Origin: Bacteroidales bacterium
Lineage (GTDB): Bacteria; Bacteroidota; Bacteroidia; Bacteroidales; F082
Direction of reading: 5' to 3'
DNA length: 38,549 nt
Assembly: GCA_024709145.1 (NCBI GenBank)
Contig: JANJXG010000006.1
Span: forward strand, 1-38,549
Made by a program: the position numbers and the translations under genes. Below the pieces are notes generated by a model. The model was given only the letters and a program-made list of their open reading frames with translations, did not search any database and was not told where the DNA came from. Shown piece by piece: positions 33,556-38,549 of this stretch. The first letter of the stretch is position 1, and each line of letters opens with the position of its first letter.

Positions 33556-36057
33556 TTATTGCAGCACCACTTTCCTGACGTCTTTTTTCTTTCCTGATTC
33601 AATGGTAATCACATAGATGCCTTTTGGCAAGTGACTCAAATCAGTTTGTTTATCGCCGCCTGTCCAGCGCATCTGCCATACTGCGTTGCCTTTGAGGTCA
33701 AAAAGTTGTACCTGGGCACCCTTGAAAGGTTCGTATCCGCTGTATTTCAGGTTAAGAATGCCGGTGGTGGGGTTTGGAGTTACAGATACATCAGCCCAAC
33801 GGTAGTTTTTGTCGAGGCCAACAATGGGATTTGCCGAAAAAACTACCAAGTTGGCAGCCACATCAAGGGTGGGGTTAAAGCCGTCGTTACAGTCGGTGCA
33901 GGTAACGCCGGTGACACAATCAGGATGATTGGGGTGGCATAGGTCGATATAATTTTCAGCAAACTTGTAGCCGAGCGTTACATTATTGTTGACATAAGGA
34001 CTCATGTTGAAATCGAACCAGGGTGCTATCGAACCGGGACACCATCCGGCACGGTTGTAAAACCAGGTACCGTTTTGTGGCTGACAGCCATCGGGATTCG
34101 GGTTACAGGTTTTCCAGTTCAGCTGGTCAAAAGTCTGAGCACCATTTACCCAGATATGATGGGTTGCGTTGTAAAATTCGGCAGCATTCCCGGTGTTGAG
34201 ATTACCCCAGCCATGACCGGTCGAAACAAGTTTAAGGGTAGACGCGACGGCATTGTCGGGGAACTCAAAATTGACCTCCTCCACCGGCTGCAGATTGGCA
34301 TAATCGCCAAAGGGGTATATTTCCTTCCATATTTCATACACTGAACTGTAAGGATGCGACGGACTTCCCTGATTGTAATTGAGCGTCAGTTTATACACAA
34401 ATCCGTTGTCGAGGGTCATACAATTAAACCGGAATTTGACCTTTCCCTGTAAGATTGACATATAGTCAGTGAGATCTATAACATGCTGACAAGGAACACC
34501 ATAAGGAGTAATATAACGAATAATTTCAAACCAGCGACCCTCAATACCCATCGCGTCAACGCTGGCCACACGGTCCCATTCTCCGCAGCCGCCTGCCGGG
34601 CAACTTACTGTAAGTGTGGCAGTAATTTGATCGAAGGCACCTACATAACTTGGTAGTTCGGCTTCAACGGTCTGAGTAAAATTGGAAGGGCTGAGCCAAA
34701 CACCTTCGGCAGCAACCATATTGATGTCCTGGGTGTTGGATGTTATGTTTACCGTGACGCTCTCGATAGCTGAAGCTCCAAAATTATTCGTCGAAACCAC
34801 ATTGATGATATGAGTCCCGTAAGAAGGCGGGGTCCACCACGCAGTGTAATGGCTGTTGGCATACAAATCATTGGCATAAATAATCTGATTGCCTGCTTCA
34901 AAACGGAGGCCGGAAACACTGAAAAGGTTTGGAAATCCAATGGTGGATACAGCCGAAAGCTGAATGGGTTGAAGAACAGGCATATAAACATTTCCGGAGA
35001 GTGGGTTCCGGATATTGATTTCGGGAACATAGGTAGCAGGATCGAGTACCATGAAGCTATTAATGACAGGAACAGCCGGGTCGAACTGAGAATTTCCGGG
35101 CTGAGTGGCCTTAATCACCACTTCACCTTCCTGCCCGGTGAGTGTGACAAGGTTTCCATCAATGGTCGCCGGTCCTGAAAGTACCTCAAAATATACCTGC
35201 AAACCCGAGGTCGCTGTAGCCTCGATCGTAAACGGAGGATGTGAAACAAGGCGGTCGTCGATTTGGGGGAATGAAATGGCCTGATAACTGGTATTCAGTG
35301 TGCCGTTGAAGTTAGAGGTCTCACCGTTGAGAGCAAAATTGAGCAGCTCAGCATCGCGGTCATCTCCGCCAACTTCGGAACTGAGGTGTGTAATTGATGT
35401 GTTGTCGCCTCCCGGAACCCCTTGATTAAACTTATAATAGAGTTGAAGGTTTTCTTCTGTGCCGGTCAGTTCATCAGCCATCATCGCCTGAATATCGGCT
35501 GCCGTAAGCGCTTTGTTCCAGGCCGAGATTTCATCCACCCGACCACCATATACGAAATTGAAACCGCCCAACAGACTTTTTCCAATGGCAAAGGGTACGT
35601 TTTCTCCCTGGAAAATTCCTGAAGCCGATCCGCTGCCTTTGAGTGTGCCATTAACGTATAATTTGACAGAGCTAACATCAAAAACCCAGGCAATGTGCTG
35701 CCACACCTGTGGTATCACCGTATTTGCCGGCGAAACATACTCATGGAGTCCTGTTGTCGTTTTCAGGCGGCATTCAAGCACGCCGTTGTTGAGTTGAATA
35801 AGGTAGAACTCTGCATTGCCAGAGCCAATACGGAAGCCCATATAGCCCTGACCATATGCCAGTTGATCACAATAAAACCAACCAGCAATCGAAAGTTGGG
35901 TTGTGCCGCTGAAATATTGCGAAGCATTGTTAAGCACCACATAGTCGTCAACCCTGTCAAAATGAAGGTATTGATTCGATTGTGACTGTAAACTGTTGCC
36001 TGGCAAAAATGTGCTAAGCACCAGCAGGGAAATAACCAGAAAGTAGATTTTTTTCAT
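33556..36057 (-). CDS. T9SS-exported LamG plus peptide-N-glycosidase F-like protein
   Basis: 833 residues. Signal peptide about 1-22; a LamG-like jelly-roll at about 28-200 (QLSIAGWFYCDQLAYG, VWQHIAWVFDVSSVKLYVNG, GRVDEISAWNKALT). An MBG/Ig-like stretch follows to about 440. Residues about 450-745 match PNGase F: GGCGEWDRVASV, RWFEIIRYITPYG, STGHGWGN, AAEFYNATHHIWVNG and WFYNRAGWCPGS. PNGase F hydrolyses the amide bond between Asn and N-glycans. D495 (EWD) and E627 (AAEF) correspond to its D60 and E206; the E118 equivalent is not obvious. The last ~75 residues (VTPNPTTG to KDVRKVVLQ) form a type A T9SS sorting domain. It starts 36 bases after the susD-like stop, so likely co-transcribed. Enzyme activity is inferred, not shown. 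Confidence 0.88.
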   Translation of the reverse strand: MKKIYFLVISLLVLSTFLPGNSLQSQSNQYLHFDRVDDYVVLNNASQYFSGTTQLSIAGWFYCDQLAYGQGYMGFRIGSGNAEFYLIQLNNGVLECRLKTTTGLHEYVSPANTVIPQVWQHIAWVFDVSSVKLYVNGTLKGSGSASGIFQGENVPFAIGKSLLGGFNFVYGGRVDEISAWNKALTAADIQAMMADELTGTEENLQLYYKFNQGVPGGDNTSITHLSSEVGGDDRDAELLNFALNGETSNFNGTLNTSYQAISFPQIDDRLVSHPPFTIEATATSGLQVYFEVLSGPATIDGNLVTLTGQEGEVVIKATQPGNSQFDPAVPVINSFMVLDPATYVPEINIRNPLSGNVYMPVLQPIQLSAVSTIGFPNLFSVSGLRFEAGNQIIYANDLYANSHYTAWWTPPSYGTHIINVVSTNNFGASAIESVTVNITSNTQDINMVAAEGVWLSPSNFTQTVEAELPSYVGAFDQITATLTVSCPAGGCGEWDRVASVDAMGIEGRWFEIIRYITPYGVPCQHVIDLTDYMSILQGKVKFRFNCMTLDNGFVYKLTLNYNQGSPSHPYSSVYEIWKEIYPFGDYANLQPVEEVNFEFPDNAVASTLKLVSTGHGWGNLNTGNAAEFYNATHHIWVNGAQTFDQLNWKTCNPNPDGCQPQNGTWFYNRAGWCPGSIAPWFDFNMSPYVNNNVTLGYKFAENYIDLCHPNHPDCVTGVTCTDCNDGFNPTLDVAANLVVFSANPIVGLDKNYRWADVSVTPNPTTGILNLKYSGYEPFKGAQVQLFDLKGNAVWQMRWTGGDKQTDLSHLPKGIYVITIESGKKKDVRKVVLQ

Positions 36058-36093
36058 AGAAATGGGTATTAGGTTATTGATAAGTAGTTGAAA

Positions 36094-37755
36094 TTAAGGC
36101 ATCCACCAGATTTTTACAGCTGGACTGTCTCCACCCTGCCTTGCAATGGCTTGTTGAAGATTTTGGGCATTGTAGGCAGCTTCTGAGGGTGGGTAGGGAA
36201 GTCGGAAATGTTGCAGTGGTTCTCCGTTTCTAGGGGTAGCCTGGGTTCTCCTTGCCAGACAATAGGCCTGATCGGGTTGCCTGAACGCGTCGATCCATGC
36301 CTGGGCATAGATAAACCGTAATTTTTCCTCTTCACTTCCGGCATTCCAGAATCCCCAGCGTCCCTGAACAGAGGCTGCATTGAGCCAGGCAGGTATGCTG
36401 ATCACCTCGGTGAAGGAGATGCCTGACGAGGGGAGTTTGCTTTGAGCAGCGCGCTGCATCCACCATTCAACGCTTGAATTGATCCCGTTGAAATATTCAA
36501 TCTCTGCCTGTGCTTTGTCAACAGGCATACCAATTCCAAGAAAGTAAATTTCCGATTTCATGAAATGGACCTCAGCGCCGGTGATAAAAATGATCGGCAT
36601 CTGTTCTTCATCACGAACCACGAAATAGTTAAAAGGTGAATAAATGTTCGTTTCGCCTTTGATGCTGAAAGCCCCTGCCTGGTCGCGGTGCGTGCCATAG
36701 GGTATCCCACCCGAAGGTGGGGTGGTGATACTGGCTGGCTGTGGGTAGGCTTTCCATTGATTGGCGTTGTTTGTTTCAAAGAAAATATAGGCTCGCGGGT
36801 CGCTGATACCGCTGCCATCGGTGCTGTCGTGGTAAGAAAGTTGGTGCCAGATTACCTCTCCCATGCGCAGGTTGTTGTGTTCGCGAAACGACCAGTTAAG
36901 GGCTTCATGCCTGAAGCCTGCTGAAGCCGGCCACAGACAGGCACTTTCGAGTTTTGGGGTAATGAAATCATAGCCATCGATCAGGGGTCGCTGGTTCTCA
37001 AGGATGTCTCTGATGATGCTGCCGGCCAGTTCGGGTTCTTTGGCCGACATGCGCAGTGCATGCCTGAGCCTGAGTGAGTTGGCAAGTTTTTGCCATTGGA
37101 GCATATTTCCGCCAAAGAGTTTATCGAATGGTGCAAAGCTGCTGAACGGTTCTTTGGCAACGGCCTGTAGCCGGATGGCTGAATCAGCCCAGGCAAGATC
37201 GCTAAGCAACCGAAGATAGATGTCTCTTTGGCTGTCGTAGACCGGCCTGAGCAGGTCAAGGTTCTGAAACCCGTAACCTGCCTCTGTAAATGGCATGTCA
37301 CCAAATAGGTCGGTAACTTTGAAGGTCTTCAAAGCCAGGGTAATCTTCAGCATGGATTGCATATTGCGCAACTCGGCACTTGTATCATAGCTGTTAAACC
37401 TGCGTTCCAGTTCCCTGAATTCAGGCAGGCTGCTGTAGTAGTTCTTCCAGATATCCTCCGTACCCAGGGTGAAATTGCCCCAGGCTTCGCGGGTCAGCGC
37501 GGCCTGCTGGGTTTGTTTATAAAGGATTTCGTTTTGAATATAGAATAATTCGTTTCCTGTGGGAACAAGTGATTGAATGATGTTGTTGAAAAGTGAACCA
37601 TCAGTCGCGGTGGTAAAGCCTTGAGGATTGGTGTTGATATCCTCAAAATCCTTGGTACAAGCCGACATGACGATAAGCAGCAAAATCAACAGGTTTTTGC
37701 CGGAAGCTTTAATTGCTGCGATTTTTAGGAAGGACAGATATGAATTATTTTTCAT
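36094..37755 (-). CDS. SusD/RagB-type outer-membrane lipoprotein
   Basis: 553 residues from the ATG at 37755. This start gives a lipoprotein signal (LLILLLIVMSAC, Cys33), then TKDFEDINTNP, the usual SusD-like opening. The longer frame from 37836 runs back into susC and is rejected. TPR-like helices follow (FKVTDLFGDMPFTEAG, WADSAIRLQAVAKEPFSSFA) with a C-terminal cap ending NLQQAIARQGGDSPAVKIWW. It resembles the SusD_2 branch (PF12771) rather than classic SusD. Such proteins bind glycans or peptides on top of a SusC transporter. It begins 23 bases after the susC stop and precedes the PNGase F-like gene. Confidence 0.9.
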   Translation of the reverse strand: MKNNSYLSFLKIAAIKASGKNLLILLLIVMSACTKDFEDINTNPQGFTTATDGSLFNNIIQSLVPTGNELFYIQNEILYKQTQQAALTREAWGNFTLGTEDIWKNYYSSLPEFRELERRFNSYDTSAELRNMQSMLKITLALKTFKVTDLFGDMPFTEAGYGFQNLDLLRPVYDSQRDIYLRLLSDLAWADSAIRLQAVAKEPFSSFAPFDKLFGGNMLQWQKLANSLRLRHALRMSAKEPELAGSIIRDILENQRPLIDGYDFITPKLESACLWPASAGFRHEALNWSFREHNNLRMGEVIWHQLSYHDSTDGSGISDPRAYIFFETNNANQWKAYPQPASITTPPSGGIPYGTHRDQAGAFSIKGETNIYSPFNYFVVRDEEQMPIIFITGAEVHFMKSEIYFLGIGMPVDKAQAEIEYFNGINSSVEWWMQRAAQSKLPSSGISFTEVISIPAWLNAASVQGRWGFWNAGSEEEKLRFIYAQAWIDAFRQPDQAYCLARRTQATPRNGEPLQHFRLPYPPSEAAYNAQNLQQAIARQGGDSPAVKIWWMP

Positions 37756-37778
37756 GGCGTCAGTTGTGCTTTTGTTAA

Positions 37779-38549
37779 TTAAAAACCGGCTGATAAACCC
37801 AGGATGAAAGATCGTGTTCCCGGATTGGCGGCCCATTCAAATCCTTGCGCATTACCTGATCCCATAATGCCTTCCGGATTAATGTTGTCGGGTAATGTTT
37901 TATAGAGGTAGAAAAGATCTCTCCCAGTAAAGGAGATGGTGAGGCGCTGGAAAATTTTGGTTTTCTCGAGCAAAGGAGCAGGAATGGTGTAAGCCAGAGA
38001 GATTTCGCGCATTTTTACCCAGGTGTTTTCTAGAATACCGGGTGTTGAAACGAATTTACCCCAGCCACCGGCATTGGGTAAATATTTGTAATAATAATGC
38101 ACGACAGTATTGTTTTGTGTGCCATCCTGATGTGCCCCTTCGAGGATAATGCCTATGTTGGAAGTGGTTCCGGCCGGATCGGTATAGGGTAAGCCGCCGC
38201 CTTCGCGTTCGATCAATGTCTCAGGGCTCTGACCAGTTTGCAGTCCAATCACATAAGAACCACTGTAGATGTCGCCTCCCCATTTAGTGTCGATAAGCAT
38301 GCCGAAACGCAGGCCTTTGAATTGGAGGCTTGTTGTCCAGCCGGCGATAAAATCGGGGGAGGCATTGCCGATCGGAACACGACTGTCTGTTATCAGGTAT
38401 TTGGTACCTGCATCGTTTACCAGCCGGCGACCTTGCTCGTCATAGATGTAGTCATAGCCGCTGATCGTACCGTAATCATCGCCTTCCTGAAGCACCATAG
38501 CAGGTCCGTTAAGTCCCCAGATATCAGCCAGGAGATAAGTGTCGGCATC
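37779..38549 (-). CDS. SusC/RagA-type TonB-linked outer-membrane transporter, C-terminal part
   Basis: Only the last 256 codons are inside the window; the frame is open at the right edge with no start. Barrel strands (LQFKGLRFGMLIDTKWGGDI, WVKMREISLAYTIPAPLLEK, LTISFTGRDLFYLYKTLPDN) and the ending NPGTRSFILGLSAGF are typical of the SusC C-terminus, including the DxNPE-like NINPEG segment. SusC pairs with SusD to import oligosaccharides or peptides using TonB energy. The downstream susD-like gene and the PNGase F-like gene follow on the same strand with short gaps. Confidence 0.93.
   Translation of the reverse strand, partial: DADTYLLADIWGLNGPAMVLQEGDDYGTISGYDYIYDEQGRRLVNDAGTKYLITDSRVPIGNASPDFIAGWTTSLQFKGLRFGMLIDTKWGGDIYSGSYVIGLQTGQSPETLIEREGGGLPYTDPAGTTSNIGIILEGAHQDGTQNNTVVHYYYKYLPNAGGWGKFVSTPGILENTWVKMREISLAYTIPAPLLEKTKIFQRLTISFTGRDLFYLYKTLPDNINPEGIMGSGNAQGFEWAANPGTRSFILGLSAGF

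Overview
The window looks like a chromosome segment of a member of the Bacteroidota, probably near Bacteroidales. The support is two type IX secretion (T9SS) C-terminal sorting domains, a SusC/SusD pair, absence of Shine-Dalgarno sequences before starts, and several matches to the Bacteroidota promoter form TTTG-N19-22-TAnnTTTG. No rRNA, tRNA, CRISPR array, transposase or phage gene was seen.

Layout. 1-524 is a gene-free mosaic of short hairpins and a direct repeat. 525-4882 (minus) holds a T9SS beta-propeller protein, a 59-residue coiled-coil protein immediately upstream of it, and a membrane TPR regulator with a LuxR-type C-terminus. 4883-5927 is intergenic, with a MITE-like inverted repeat. 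5928-10089 (plus) carries a class I isoprenoid-synthase-like protein, a Crp/Fnr regulator, YceI, a pirin and a DODA-type dioxygenase. 10396-13900 (minus) has an outer-membrane protein, a polysaccharide flippase and an FkbM methyltransferase. Divergent from these (plus, 13946-17997) is a tight run of GT4 glycosyltransferase, purD, a membrane protein and rnhB, followed by a large DUF3352-like propeller protein with its own well-matched promoter.

20782-21921 (minus) is a PagL-like acyloxyacyl hydrolase. 22007-27595 (minus) is a leucine-catabolism-type operon transcribed as mccB, enoyl-CoA hydratase, mccA, acyl-CoA dehydrogenase. The dehydrogenase lacks the isovaleryl-CoA dehydrogenase catalytic signature. 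A small heavy-metal-binding protein (plus) follows. Next is a peroxide-response pair, glutathione peroxidase and OhrR-type regulator (minus); three near-identical dyads surround the predicted -7 element in front of it.

29324-32698 (minus) is an exopolysaccharide-type group: Gfo/Idh/MocA oxidoreductase, lipoprotein and initiating sugar-phosphate transferase. A PCMT-like methyltransferase lies divergent at 32814. 33556-38549 (minus) is an apparent operon of susC (cut by the window edge), a susD-like gene, and a T9SS protein joining a LamG domain to a peptide-N-glycosidase F domain. It suggests capture or trimming of N-glycoprotein glycans at the cell surface.

The items most worth a second look are the PNGase F/SusCD operon, the operator array before gpx-ohrR, the isoprenoid-synthase-like protein, the dehydrogenase/MCC mismatch, the hairpin before mccB, and the palindrome mosaic at the left edge.
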